Shown: one piece after another, positions 52,101 through 60,022 of the stretch
Layout of the letters: the number at the start of each line of letters is the position of its first letter
Numbering within the stretch: position 1 is the first letter of the stretch
Source of the DNA: Mactra quadrangularis
Lineage: Eukaryota > Mollusca > Bivalvia > Venerida > Mactridae
Direction of reading: 5' to 3'
Length of the DNA: 64,000 bases
NCBI GenBank assembly: GCA_025267735.1
Contig: CM046303.1
Coordinates: 28,496,380-28,560,379, forward strand
Notes under the pieces: generated by a model
Databases searched by the model: none
What the model saw: the letters and a program-made list of their open reading frames with translations, nothing else
Told to the model about the DNA's origin: nothing
Program-made: the position numbers and the translations under genes

Positions 52101-55100
52101 CGGAATATCCTAGGTCATTATGTAATCATCAAATGGTTTAGAATTTCCAAACGATCTACAAAGCAGCGTCCTTTTCTAGATCATAAAATTTGTTTGCTTC
52201 TAAGTTTCTCACAACATTTCGCTTTTTTCACCAATTATAGTTAATGATTCATACGCTAATCCATTCAGAGATGGTAATACAATACGTGTCTTATACAAAA
52301 GCTTTCATCATACTGTGCTTGCTTTTCAAAACTGTTGAAGAGCAAAAATACATTTTATAATACATTTATATTAATAGAAATGATGCCCCAGGGAGTCTGG
52401 ACAGAACGGTTTAAATTCTTCACCACGGCGATAATTCGAAAACATCATATGAATGGTTTTAGCCGTTCAATATTAAATGTATGGAGACCACTCTCTTAAA
52501 TAATGCATTTGGTAGTTGGCAATTTTCTTCTTTAATCGGTCGGCCACCCCTATTCAAATTGTGGTCGCTCTAAAATTATCACTATTGAATAATATGTAAC
52601 ACAACAGTCCAAACGGTTAAGCAAGCATACAAAACTACTGACCAACAAAATACTAATATAATTGGTAAACATAATGATGCTTTTAAAACGAACCCAAATA
52701 TTAAGTTAAAATGTACACACAAGTATTTACCCGGTCGGTCTGAAATTACATTGATAATGTAAACTATAATTTGAGCATATCAACGTTAGACAGATTGTTT
52801 TCAATAAAATACCTTTAAATTTAGTATTTACATTTAGACACAATTTGAAGATAAGGTCAGGGCAAGTTTAAAGTCATACAGGTTTTGTTGTTCTTTCTAA
52901 TATGTGAAGTATTATGCACACAACTTTATATTAAAGCATGGGAAAATATTCATACATTGTCAAAATAAGTTTGAACGGAAAACAACGATTTACAGGCAGT
53001 GAAATTAGTTTAATAAGAAACACATTTAAATTTTAGGCCGAGAATGTACAAATGTGTACCTTTAGTAAGAGACAATTGCAGCATACTAGCTAGAAGATCA
53101 TTCTTTTATACCAGGTACGAATCTACGACGGAAACTGTCTTAAGAGCGTTGATAATAAGGGTATTGTCTTTGGTAAGCGAGGAAAGCACAGGCTCGACAG
53201 TGTCCATGATAAAGTGTGGTTCCGAGTGTTGATAGGTACAAATAATACAATCCTCTTAGAATACTTTTAACATCCTACTTGCTGTCAAACAACCTACTCA
53301 AATCTCGAGAATATGCAATGTTGTACATCAACAGGGAACCAGTGTGCTTTATTTGTAGTTTGAGTCAATACAACCATAAAAATTATTTAATTTGTAATAC
53401 AAGAGAAGTTAATATGATATAAAGAGAATTATACAAAAATGTTAATTATTTACAGACGAAATATACCTCGCCCATAAAAAAATCTAAGTAATAACTATTT
53501 ACATAAGAAAGACTCAAGGTGTTATCTAAACAGTTTGTATCACTTTCGTAGGCTTAAAATGTAAATTGACACTAAAAGTGCTTTGAATAGAAATCTTAGA
53601 TATCATAACAGAAAATACGTCAAGATTATGCATCAAGAATGTATTTTACTTTATAATATACTTATTAAATCACATTTGTAATTCAGTCATCTATATACCA
53701 TATAGTCTGTTCGCGCCTATATAAAAATGTTATTTACATCCATTTTTTGATGACAGACTCTTCAGCTTATAAATAAATTTCAAAGAAGATTAATATTACA
53801 CATCTATCTCTTTAAACGTTCAAGGACTTGTTCATTAAATGAGACATAATAAAACCGTACAATTGTTAAGGCGATGTTGTTACCATGTGGAATCATTTAC
53901 ACTTGTACTCTAAAGTGGTTCAAATTATGCTATCTTTACTTCTAGCGAAAGCCAATTACAATATACAACTAAGTTACATCACTGGCCAGTTTCCAACCCT
54001 GGTCGATAGCGCAGTTGGTAGCACGCCGGGATTCAGAATCTCGTGTCCCGAAGGGGTACGGGTTCGAATCCCACCCGGGGAAGTTATACCATTCCATGGA
54101 AATTTGACAATAATGTCAATTTTCCTTCATTGATTAGATAATATGGAGAAGTTTCCGGCCTTGTGGAAGGGAAGATGAGTACTGGTTATAGACAAGGGTC
54201 CAGGAAAGCTAGGTTAGGTGTGCTGGACGCCATAAATGACCTAAAATGTGTTGATACGGCGTTAAATCCAATTTAAAAAATGGTCAGTTTCCTAAGCGAA
54301 TTGCTAGCTAGCGCTTTGTTCTCTGGCACCCTCGATTTGATATCACATACTTAAAACTGATGGTGTAAGAAGGTTATCAGAGGACAAAGCGCTAGCTAGC
54401 GATATGCTAAGGAAACTGGCCTCACGTCATGTAATAATAGTTTGCTAGATAAACAAGCTTCAAGACAGAGACATTCACAAATATAAATTCTTGTACAACA
54501 GAGATTATTATGGTTCTTGATCGTCCATCGAAATTGGTTTGTTTTAAGTCACATTTTAACAGCCACACTCATTTAAAGCGGGTGATCACAAAGCTATCGT
54601 TTCTGGGATGCACTAGTACCAGGCTCTCACCCTAGACCCTCATCATTGACACCGACTTTCTCTTGATTAACATTATAAACACCCTAAGTCGATAACTCTA
54701 CGGAAGAAAGGTAGATTTAGAGTAAATGATAATTCCCATTTAAAGTTTCATAACTAGTTTTAACACTAATAAGTATGTACTGTGCATGCGCAGTAATATA
54801 TATATTGTTGTCTTTGAAACATTTTAACATTCCAGCTTATGTTTATGTGAATCATTTTCAATTAAGATTTGTTACCCAAGGGTATCAAAATGAATAGTAT
54901 TTATTTCTTTAATGGACTGTAAAACTCACCAGACTGTATGGGCGATGTGTCAAATGGGTGGTTATTATATGAACTATTTTGTGGTTTGGGTGTAAAACTA
55001 CTCCCACGTAAAATGTCATTAAATGCTATATCACTAATGACTTTTACAATAAGCCTTCGTATAACCAGTCATTAGTCAGTAGTAGAATACCATGACGTCG

Positions 55101-58100
55101 CACCATGTAGCCACCCGACTAGCTCAGTTGGTAGCACACAAGTCTACTGATCAAGGGGTCATGGGTTCGATTCCCGGGCGGGGCATACTTTCGTGGAGCT
55201 TGGTCATGAAATTATTTTCACGACCATTCTCTCTCCTACAAGGAGTCTTAACCATGTAGGACAGTTGTCAGTCACTGACGAAAGTATGCGCCGAGTAGTT
55301 GGTTAACAGCTAAACCAAGAGATGTAGCCTTTCCAGGAACAGCGAGTAGGTAGACTGACCACCGTTATATGACCTATACAATGTGTTGCTTCGACGTTAC
55401 AACAACAACAACAACAACATGCGCCATGTCCAGTTTGTTCACTCCTCATGCAAATTGGTAACTTCGGAGCATCTACCAACTGATACTACATGCTCCTTTC
55501 TTTTGCCTCAATGTCCATTTCTCAGTTTATAGAATAGTCAAAAGGTGAAAATACTTCCGAACTATGACTGTACTAAATGGGCGTGTGATAGTTATTACAC
55601 ATTTCACATTAAAGCCCTGAAGTTATATATGAGTAATAATCAATGCTTGAATATAATTTGTAAACAAATTATGATGATGTTAGATCATAATGTAAACGAC
55701 TAAGTTCTGTCATACTTTAACAATTGTTGATACCCCACGATTACCAGTGGCGCTTTTCACAAAAAATCTTACGATAAAAATCATCGTAAGTGCAAGGCAA
55801 GAAACATTAAAAAAATATGGTGATTTCTTTGACCAATCAGTTTTAAAAGTTATCAAATTATGTAGAATGTTATATACCTTTTGAATATCATACCATACTT
55901 ATGTTTGTTATACTTCTGACTTTGAACTGCTAAATTTATGAAATTTACTAACAATAAAAATTTTTCGTTAGACTTTTTGTGAAATGGTGGACAGGACATT
56001 AACACAACACACACCTGGCTGAACATATCGGGTCGAGGGTGTTTCTTATGACAAGTAGGCATGTGACAATAAACTTAGCCATAGTAATAATATACTCAAA
56101 ACGATTGAAAGGCAGCCACTGGCCGATAGGGAATCTTGTCAGATAACGTGGAAAAATCAATGATTGTCTGGTGCAAATTTGGATTCTGGTCAAAGGATCC
56201 CGCCAGAAACATCCACCAGCGTCAGCGCCTCCGCATCACACCAACCATTATTATCGTAAAATGGCGAGATAAAGTATAAATGATAATGATAATGATTAGA
56301 TGATCGATAGAAAGGCAGCAACCGGCCAATGGGGAATCCGGCTAGATGCCTTGGAAAAATCCATGATTGCAAGGTCACAATTGGATGCTTACACCCACTA
56401 CATTTCCGCTACAACAGTAAAACATAAAACCTATCCTTAACAAGATTGGCGAGTTTGAGGACCCTATACTTCAATAAAAGTTCTTTAAAAAATATCCATA
56501 CTGTGTAAAATGTTTGATTTTCGACACACGTAATTTTACGAGGACCGTAAAATATTTTTATAACATTTAATGCGTTAAGGACCTGCGATTCTCTAATAAA
56601 ACTAACATTTTATTGAATCACAAACATTAATGATTCTCACATACGCAATCAAATTTCGGAAATAAGTTACCATATTAAAGTTTTACCTTTCAGAAATAAC
56701 CTATCGACGAACACAGTAATAGTAAAGAAAGAATCACAAATGCATCTAGAAAACCAAATCTTCGATATATGGTATACATTTGTTCAGTAGCAGCTGTTCT
56801 CTAAATCTTTATATACCCATATATGAACTCATTTAAAATGTATTAAAAACTATGCAGCATAATAACAATACCAGAAAAATAGAACACAAGAAAACACAAC
56901 ATGATATACTTGCTTTTAAAGGTTACTCCATTGTCGAACACGAACAAAATGAAAATTTCACTGAAGCAGCGACCCGACGACTGCAATATTTTTGTAAATT
57001 CTGACGTTAAAGAAGCGATAATCTTCTCGTCAAGGTTCAGAGAGCATGTTTAATCATCCAGAGTTTAAAACTCCTGTATGTTTGAACTGAAGTAAATAAA
57101 TATGCAGTAGGACGGCTGTAGTCTTATTACGAAGTGGATATGATATTCGATTTTATTGACCCGTAAGAAGTTTAATGTAAAACTACGATCATAATAGTTT
57201 TAAAAGTAAGCATTGAACGATTTCAGATACTCATCTAGTATTGTGATATTTAAAGAAATCTACATCGCCATCTAAAGGCTGATTTGGTACTTATAAATCA
57301 ACCGTTTGTTTGACAGTTTGACCATTTAATATGACAGAATAAATGAATAGTAAAACGTTTAAATCGAATCTTTATTGGCTATTGATAAGTCCAACCGCCC
57401 GGCTAACTCAGTTGGTAACACAAGACTACTGATCGAGGGGTCGTTGGTTCGGTCAAACTAGAGCCAGCTGTATTCGTCGTAACATAAAGTAAACATTATT
57501 CTCCCATCTTTTCTACTGTGTGCAAGTCGATGTGCATTTTCAACTTCCCCTAATTTAGTCATACAGATGTTTTCATTTCATCCATTACTATTTATCTCTC
57601 GTTCAATTATCTCAGTCGACAGTGTCCACAGATCGTCAGTTGGATTCCCAGGCAGGGCCTACGTACTTGTTTAAAATTATCAATTTTGTACGACCATTCT
57701 TTCAACTACTCTAATGCTCGTAAAATGTAAGGACAGTTTTCAGACAGTGACAGGGTATTTGTATATCTCTAGGTTTAAAAGACATGCAGCGTAAACCACC
57801 ACTCATTTCATAACAATACTTTTTACTAGGAACCGCTGACCAAACATTGACCAGCCCAAAGTATATGAACTTAGTATGACACAGATGTGTACATTTTTGT
57901 ACCCTTTTGTTTGTTGACTATATAAAATAAAACATACCAGATCAAACGAGTGAAGTATTAATCAATTTTGTAAACATGGCATGTTTTTGTACTTTTAATT
58001 TTAAACTCTACCGTTTATGGGGGAAACACATAAGTCCGAAAAGTATGGTACAGTTTCAAAGCGCTTAATGCTTATTAAAACAAATTTATGGTTGGGTTCA

Positions 58101-59001
58101 ATTCATCGCTACATGTGTCATGCTATATAGCATATAATTTATGAAAAATTGTTTTTTAATTATGATAATAGAAAATGTCCGAAAATATTCATTCGTCCCT
58201 ATTTTTACAATTACACTCTTCTTTTGTTAAAATGACGCACCAAGTTAAAAAACTCACTTGTGCACTATTATTCACCGAATCACCCCTACATGTACTGAGT
58301 TATTAATTTTGTTTTCATAAGAATAAATACTTTGGAACAACTACACAAAATTGTGGACTTATTTGTTTCACCCATAAACCGATCAGTCCAAAATTAAAAG
58401 TTCAATAACATTCCATGATTACAAAATTTATTTATACCAGTTCAAACTAGTATAAAATACTGGTTTAGGTGTTTATAATTTTCATCAGTAATGTTTTCTT
58501 TTCAATGATCTTACTGTACGTTTGTAATGATCGACAAAAATAGAACATTAAATTTGTCGATGTTAGATAGAACTTATAAGTGTATAGTTCGTTTTTTCTC
58601 AACTGTCAAAACATGAATGATTTCACGTTGAATGCGTTTGTTAAAATTATTGTCATAATACATCCAGGAGTTTCCGAATATGTGTATTATGATCGAGTAA
58701 AGCTGCTTATGCTGTATGATATGTTTTAGTCAAGATATTAATAATAACAATTATTCCGCCAGTACAAAAACAATGCATTCAGTCACCGTGAAATTATTTA
58801 AGTTTTGACAGTTGAGAAAAAACTAATAATAGATCTATACATTTATTTTATAACAAGATTACAGCAGCAATTAAATCGTGTTTTTATCAGAATCATACAA
58901 GCGCGACGAATGTATACATAACTTAAAAAAAATGAAATATTTCGAAACCACTCACCTGCGTAAGAACAGAGAATGACGAATATAAAGTTTGTTGACAACA
59001 T
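21736..59001 (-). CDS. Gene B: uncharacterised signal-peptide/single-pass protein with long disordered tail (8 coding exons, 499 aa)
   Basis: Spliced CDS on the minus strand: 59001-58956, 47555-47441, 42359-42226, 39567-39350, 37294-36949, 33198-32974, 22592-22573 and 22131-21736. All introns are GT-AG and the total is exactly 500 codons. Residues 1-16 are a signal peptide. Only about 13 residues (17-29) precede the membrane helix 30-50. A CYC motif (50-52), possibly palmitoylated, and KRRYQ follow. The tail of about 445 residues looks disordered. It has SAP motifs at 140, 176 and 191, PPPPPP at 250-255, nine Tyr between 300 and 337 with PYGQSYGQSHG, an acidic YTIVDFIEDG segment (411-420), and Ser10 (483-492) before NKSSKKD. 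Inferred role: a membrane-anchored scaffold or phosphorylation platform that recruits SH3, WW, EVH1 or SH2 partners. No enzyme domain is visible and I cannot name a family. Transcription runs toward gene A. Confidence 0.82.
22573..22592 (-). CDS. Gene B coding exon 7 (20-nt microexon)
   Basis: The only frame-closing choice is the acceptor AG at 22594-22593 with donor GTAAGT at 22572. This adds GNSVPIN (with the split Gly) and joins exon 6 (phase 1) to exon 8 (phase 0). A second acceptor AG at 22599-22598 lies 5 nt upstream. Using it would add 5 nt and create an in-frame stop after about 8 codons. The exon rests on frame logic and the strong donor. Confidence 0.7.
22986..23338. mobile_element. 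MITE with TTAA-AGGT termini, copy 2
   Basis: Starts TTTAAAGGTACTCATTCACA and ends GTGAACAAGTACCTTTAAA. The interior matches the copy at 17255 along its length. It lies in the gene B intron between coding exons 6 and 7. Confidence 0.65.
23832..24074. mobile_element. 245-bp MITE with TTTTTTCTCAACTGTCAAA termini, copy 1
   Basis: Left GTCCGTTTTTTCTCAACTGT and right ACAGTTGAGAAAAAACGAAC are inverted. The arms continue through AATAATTTCACGGTGA and its inverse. Same as 27825-28067 (direct) and 58586-58826 (inverted). Confidence 0.72.
24913..25019. repeat. Near-palindrome, about 107 bp
   Basis: Arms ATGTATAATAACTCTTTCTA and AAAGGTTATCATACAT enclose a central self-complementary GAACTTATATACATATGTAT. 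Likely a foldback MITE. Confidence 0.55.
25067..25368. mobile_element. 302-bp MITE with GTACAGGTCG termini, copy 1
   Basis: Ends GTACAGGTCG and CGACCTGTAC are inverted. CAATATT repeats directly at 25060-25066 and 25369-25375 as a target duplication. A second copy is at 61755-62055. Confidence 0.72.
26159..26251 (+). repeat. Dispersed repeat shared with 2097-2190
   Basis: It contains CTGGTCAGGCATTTTCAGCG, GTTTTCGTTTTGTGATATAA and AAAATCGCCGAAAGTC in the same order as the 2097 copy. Confidence 0.5.
26264..26627. mobile_element. MITE with CATTCGGAACxCCTCG termini, long copy
   Basis: Left GCATTCGGAACACCCTCGAC and right GGCCGAGGAGTTCCGAATG are inverted. The 66-bp copy at 45280-45345 keeps only the two ends. 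Confidence 0.6.
26628..27824 (-). other. Gene B intron stretch, nothing recognised
   Basis: AT-rich, with scattered short frames and no recognised repeats or exon signals. Confidence 0.45.
27825..28067. mobile_element. 245-bp MITE, copy 2
   Basis: Same termini and interior (ACTGGCGGCCTAATTGTTAT) as the copy at 23832, same orientation. An open frame starting at 27993 arises from this element and is not a gene. Confidence 0.72.
28345..28484. repeat. Long hairpin, arms about 57-65 bp, 9-nt loop
   Basis: The left arm ends CTTGAAAAGTCATATTGG and the right arm starts CCAATATGACTTTTCAAG around TTAGACGAGT. The arms differ at only a few positions and one bulge. A related piece (CCAATACGGGAATATATTGA) lies at 28631. 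Confidence 0.7.
28800..29980 (-). other. Gene B intron stretch, nothing recognised
   Basis: No repeat family, RNA gene or exon was recognised here. Confidence 0.45.
29981..30062. repeat. CACTCGTGAA repeat cluster
   Basis: CACTCGTGAA or close variants occur four times with inverted AAATGTCATTTT and ATATGATTTCTGAGCTCAC. This resembles a small foldback element common in invertebrate DNA. Confidence 0.4.
30481..31067. mobile_element. hAT-like foldback element, 587 bp
   Basis: The ends CACAGGGAAATGTCATATTA and ATGACAATTCCCTGTG start arms of about 130 bp. The arms include GGTTTAGTAGACCACTTCAT and its inverse. AGTGAAAA and AGTGAAAG flank it as a possible 8-bp target duplication, which fits hAT. 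Confidence 0.68.
31238..31638. mobile_element. 401-bp element with 29-bp TIRs
   Basis: TGGTCCAACAGAATTAACCT at the left and AGGTTAATTCTGTTGGACTA at the right are inverted. An interior segment (GTTTTCATAAGAATAAATAC at 31384) recurs at 58311. Confidence 0.62.
31654..31908. other. Segment open on both strands, no identity
   Basis: An 84-codon minus frame and a 72-codon plus frame overlap here. The minus frame looks moderately protein-like (KESLINGLSYQVDIKIIDV) but has no plausible acceptor or donor and no family match that I recognise. Confidence 0.25.
32294..32880. mobile_element. Foldback element, 587 bp, arms over 200 bp
   Basis: AAGGTAGCTCCACACTTTAC at the left and GTGTGGGGCTACCTT at the right start inverted arms of about 215 bp. 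The arms include TGGTGACGTCGTGCCGCGAA and the inverse TTCGCGACACGACGTCACCA. It lies only about 90 bp from gene B exon 6. Confidence 0.72.
32974..33198 (-). CDS. Gene B coding exon 6 (Tyr/Gly/Gln-rich segment)
   Basis: The acceptor TTATTGTAG ends at 33199 and the donor GTATGT starts at 32973. It encodes residues 287-361. The stretch SYAQPYGQSYGQSHGNTY is built from a short tandem DNA repeat of about 15 bp around 33080-33125. It resembles SYGQ-type low-complexity sequence. Confidence 0.84.
34440..34965. repeat. Degenerate tandem repeat, unit about 60 bp, 8-9 copies
   Basis: A block of the form TGGTACCATGCAATACTTGA then ACCCA, spacer, TAAGTC repeats at about 34481, 34535, 34640, 34692, 34733, 34784, 34828, 34879 and 34930. 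Copies are strongly diverged. Confidence 0.6.
34966..35750 (-). other. Gene B intron stretch, nothing recognised
   Basis: AT-rich DNA without recognised repeats or exon signals. Confidence 0.45.
35751..35872. repeat. Cluster of CAACTCAACCC boxes forming a hairpin
   Basis: Boxes ACAACTCAACCC on one side and GGGTTGAGTTGT on the other are repeated several times each around a centre near 35805. The half-sites can pair in more than one register. Confidence 0.6.
36949..37294 (-). CDS. Gene B coding exon 5 (polyproline segment)
   Basis: The acceptor TTGTAG ends at 37295 and the donor GTGAGT starts at 36948. It encodes 115 residues (172-286) with KSAPAYERP, EYVRSAP, QYLYTK, LLPPTRTYYTERP and SLPPPPPPKK. 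The polyproline is a candidate SH3/EVH1 ligand. This is the second-largest coding exon. Confidence 0.85.
37497..37942. mobile_element. Foldback element whose arms contain TAACAAATAAGTCA tandem repeats, 446 bp
   Basis: Ends GGAAGTCCTGGAGGGACATT and AATGTCCCTCCAGGGCTTCC are inverted. The arms contain GTTACTTGTTATGACTTA and its inverse, extended by 12-14-bp tandem units at 37600-37650 and 37818-37910. Confidence 0.72.
38701..38882. mobile_element. TA-flanked MITE, copy 3 (inverted)
   Basis: It contains GAACCTCTACAGAACAAATC, GAGCAACAACCTCTAGATTG and the end AAAGAGGCTGTACTG-like terminus, the reverse of the 4648 and 15225 copies. It abuts the next element directly. Confidence 0.62.
38885..39270. 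mobile_element. Element with TAGGxCxGTCACGATA termini, about 385 bp
   Basis: Left TAGGACAGTCACGATACG and right TATCGTGACAGCCCTA are inverted. Repeated CGTATCGCGATA and ACCGGTATG motifs lie inside both ends. Probably a nonautonomous hAT-like element. Confidence 0.62.
39350..39567 (-). CDS. Gene B coding exon 4 (tail, first SAP motif)
   Basis: The acceptor TTCTGTAG ends at 39568 and the donor GTAAAA starts at 39349. It encodes residues 99-171, including RSASPTRSAPRSPG and a GRSRQR patch, then VYTNQPAYNTL, which contains a candidate YxxL-type motif. Confidence 0.83.
40170..40271. repeat. Palindromic element, 100 bp, copy 1
   Basis: CACAGACGACCAGCATGGTC pairs with GACCGTGCCGGCCGCCTATG around AAAACACTATATATACATG. 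A cleaner copy is at 60023-60109. Confidence 0.6.
40280..41830 (-). other. Gene B intron stretch, nothing recognised
   Basis: The intron between coding exons 3 and 4 here shows no recognised element. Confidence 0.45.
41837..42153 (+). mobile_element. SINE family 1, copy 4 (well preserved)
   Basis: Box A is TAGCTCAGTTGG and box B is GAGTTCGATTCCC. It has GGGCATACTTTTGTGGAGCT, a GTTGACTGACCGCCG-like segment, and the 3' end TGTTGCTACGGCGTTAAACC with an (AAAAC) tail. It is antisense to gene B and ends near exon 3. Confidence 0.8.
42226..42359 (-). CDS. Gene B coding exon 3 (juxtamembrane)
   Basis: The acceptor TTTTCAG ends at 42360 and the donor GTAGGA starts at 42225. It encodes RKRRYQENRKRSQKLTEVKK and continues to SSLKYK. 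This is a basic, probably helical juxtamembrane segment. A SINE copy ends about 70 bp beyond the donor. Confidence 0.83.
42420..44460 (-). other. Gene B intron stretch, nothing recognised
   Basis: Noncoding DNA. The open frame at 43645-43839 has no supporting signals. Confidence 0.45.
44462..44560. mobile_element. Mariner-like MITE, about 100 bp
   Basis: TAGTACCCACCAAAAGTTTG and CAAACTTTTGGAGGTGCTGT are inverted with TA at both ends, as in Tc1/mariner-derived short elements. Confidence 0.6.
45280..45345. mobile_element. 66-bp deletion derivative of the CATTCGGAAC MITE
   Basis: CATTTGGAACACCTCGACCT and GGCCGAGGCGTTCCGAATG are nearly adjacent. CTAGCAG occurs directly on both sides (45271 and 45346), a target duplication of 7-8 bp. 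Confidence 0.65.
45868..46211. repeat. GC-richer repeat-like block with CAGTCCCAT ends
   Basis: CAGTCCCAT near 45869 and its inverse ATGGGACTG at 46201 bound a block of clearly higher GC with several CGTACGG-type words. An 80-codon minus frame inside has no recognised domain. Probably a MITE. Confidence 0.45.
46220..47430 (-). other. Gene B intron stretch, nothing recognised
   Basis: No recognised features between the GC-rich block and exon 2. Confidence 0.45.
47441..47555 (-). CDS. Gene B coding exon 2 (mini-ectodomain and membrane helix)
   Basis: The acceptor AACTTTCAG ends at 47556 and the donor GTAAGT starts at 47440. It encodes VVLADDTILSESS, then the helix IVALVVIFGFVFLLIVSSTI, then CYCLR. 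The helix is followed at once by basic residues in the next exon, giving N-out/C-in topology. Confidence 0.85.
47560..50040 (-). other. First gene B intron, proximal part, nothing recognised
   Basis: Opposed open frames at 48410-48696 lack splice signals or family resemblance. No repeat was recognised. Confidence 0.4.
50045..50498. repeat. Repeat with GCTCACCTG/GCTCAAATGAGC ends and internal AATACAGCCTCT units
   Basis: ATCGCTCACCTGGGAATCAT starts it and CATTCGCTCAAATGAGCTAA ends it. TACAGCCTCT occurs at about 50092, 50262 and 50394, each with GACC(A/T)AGTTTT and CATATACAATCC(C)AACCTAG blocks. It ends with ACGCCGGACATCAAGCGATC. This style of repeat is frequent in bivalve genomes. Confidence 0.55.
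50710..51055. repeat. Interval with inverted CAAGGGAAATTTC boxes
   Basis: ACAAGGGAAATTTCCTTTAC at 50718 and GAAATTTCCCTTGCAAATG near 51030 are inverted. It could be a foldback element or chance. Confidence 0.35.
51060..53990 (-). other. First gene B intron, middle part, nothing recognised
   Basis: About 2.9 kb of AT-rich DNA without a recognised element. The 96-codon minus frame at 51295-51585 has no splice signal. Confidence 0.4.
53995..54280 (+). mobile_element. SINE family 2, copy 2
   Basis: Box A is TAGCGCAGTTGG and box B is GGTTCGAATCCC. It has AGAAGTTTCCGGCC, GACAAGGGTCCAGGAAAGCT and the 3' end TGTTGATACGGCGTTAAATCC. It matches 11479-11767 across its length. Confidence 0.78.
54285..54418. 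mobile_element. 134-bp MITE with CAGTTTCCTAAGC termini
   Basis: CAGTTTCCTAAGCGAATTGC and ATATGCTAAGGAAACTG open 40-bp inverted arms containing GCTAGCTAGCGCTTTGT. It abuts the SINE tail. Confidence 0.7.
55111..55422 (+). mobile_element. SINE family 1, copy 5 (well preserved)
   Basis: Box A is TAGCTCAGTTGG, box B is GGGTTCGATTCCC, then GGGCATACTTTCGTGGAGCT. The 3' end TGTTGCTTCGACGTTA is followed by an (AAC)n tail. Confidence 0.8.
55743..55800. repeat. Short hairpin repeat
   Basis: CTTACGATAAAAATCATCGTAAG is a short stem-loop. A related TCTTACGA...TCGTAAG stem lies at 63691-63760. Confidence 0.4.
56105..56373 (-). repeat. Direct duplication, two diverged copies of about 70 bp, 200 bp apart
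   Basis: GAAAGGCAGCCACTGGCCGA at 56106 and GAAAGGCAGCAACCGGCCAA near 56310 are each followed by GGGGAAT-type and GGAAAAATCxATGATTG blocks. Confidence 0.5.
57391..57790 (+). mobile_element. SINE family 1, copy 6, split by a 190-bp insertion
   Basis: The tRNA head (GCCCGGCTAACTCAGTTGG) runs to box B GTTGGTTCG at about 57451. The matching body (GATTCCCAGGCAGGGCCTAC) resumes at about 57643. The insert 57452-57642 has no recognised termini. Confidence 0.6.
58305..58440. repeat. Partial copy of the 31238-31638 element
   Basis: GTTTTCATAAGAATAAATAC and a following TTATTTGTTTC(A/C)CCC block match 31384-31500 in order. Confidence 0.5.
58586..58826. mobile_element. 245-bp MITE, copy 3 (inverted)
   Basis: GTTCGTTTTTTCTCAACTGT and ACAGTTGAGAAAAAAC form the TIRs. 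The interior (GAGTAAAGCTGCTTATGC) is the reverse complement of the 23832 and 27825 copies. It lies 130 bp from gene B exon 1. Confidence 0.72.
58956..59001 (-). CDS. Gene B coding exon 1 (start codon, signal peptide)
   Basis: The ATG at 59001-58999 opens MLSTNFIFVILCSYA. The donor GTGAGT starts at 58955. The exon ends in phase 1. The purine-rich sequence just upstream is presumed 5' UTR. The following intron is about 11.4 kb. Confidence 0.75.
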
Positions 59002-60022
59002 TTCGGGTTTCTTCTCCTCTCGTCTTCTATTGTCGCTAATGACCAGGCTCTGGCTATCTCATTATGCATGAAGTGACACAACAAAAGTAACCTAGAAGTA
59101 ATGGTCGCTAATTTAAGATCTGAAACTGTCCATGTAGATTTGTATTCAAGTTCATTTAGTATTCAATGATCAAATACGATTGTTTATTTTGTAAAAATAT
59201 CAATCGAGTAAGCTTAAAATATCCTATAAAAGAAGTAGTAAAAATTGTATAGCTTTCAAATTTAGATTATACGATTAAGTACACAGTTGCACTACATAGA
59301 AGAAAAAACTTCCTCAGTTCATTTTATGTAAGAAGTCAGCCGTTGAAAATATTGTACAATTGGGGTAAAATCGGCTTTAGTTTAAATATTTATTCATAGT
59401 TTTGTTCAAACGTTTCATATGCCCCTGTGGCTGATATATAAAGCGAGACTAAACTTATGATTATCTCAACTTGATATCAACAATACGCCTTGTTTAAAGC
59501 GCATTATACGACATATTTTCTTCGGCTAACTCGTAGCTTGGCAGGTTGAAACAAATTATTATGTACATGTGTAGAAAAATACCGTGTGGAATTCAAATAA
59601 AACTATAATTACATGTAGCTACGTTTGGAACAAAATTTATGGTACATAAATTCTGAATTTTGTTTAAAATTTCATTCATTTTGCTCTGTACATAAGTTTA
59701 ATCAAGCGAATTATGTGCACACAATTTCATGCTGAACAACAATTCGACGTGTACATAGATTTTAGAGGTATAAAAAATAGAATATATATACTAAGCAAAA
59801 AAGAAACCTACGGAGCCCCTAAAGGGACATTTTGAAATATTTTTTTTTATTTTCACAACTTTCCGTTTAAACGTAATATATACATGTTTATTTGGCATAA
59901 AATGCCATTGACATAATGACTTTGTCGAATTACAACATTTATGGCAAAAACCACACGTTCGTGACAAATATACATAACAAATACAATAAATATATAACAG
60001 TTAAATCAAGATTGTAATAAAA
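59002..60022. other. Gene B upstream region, promoter not resolved
   Basis: The purine-rich stretch just above the ATG (minus-strand GAGAGGAGAAGAAACCC) is probably 5' UTR. No convincing TATA or initiator could be assigned. The rest holds nothing recognised. Confidence 0.35.

Noticed and set aside
55999..56378. Two minus-strand frames sharing an IFPRxLxxFPIG peptide
   Set aside because: The similarity comes from a direct DNA duplication (56105-56373) with no coding evidence.
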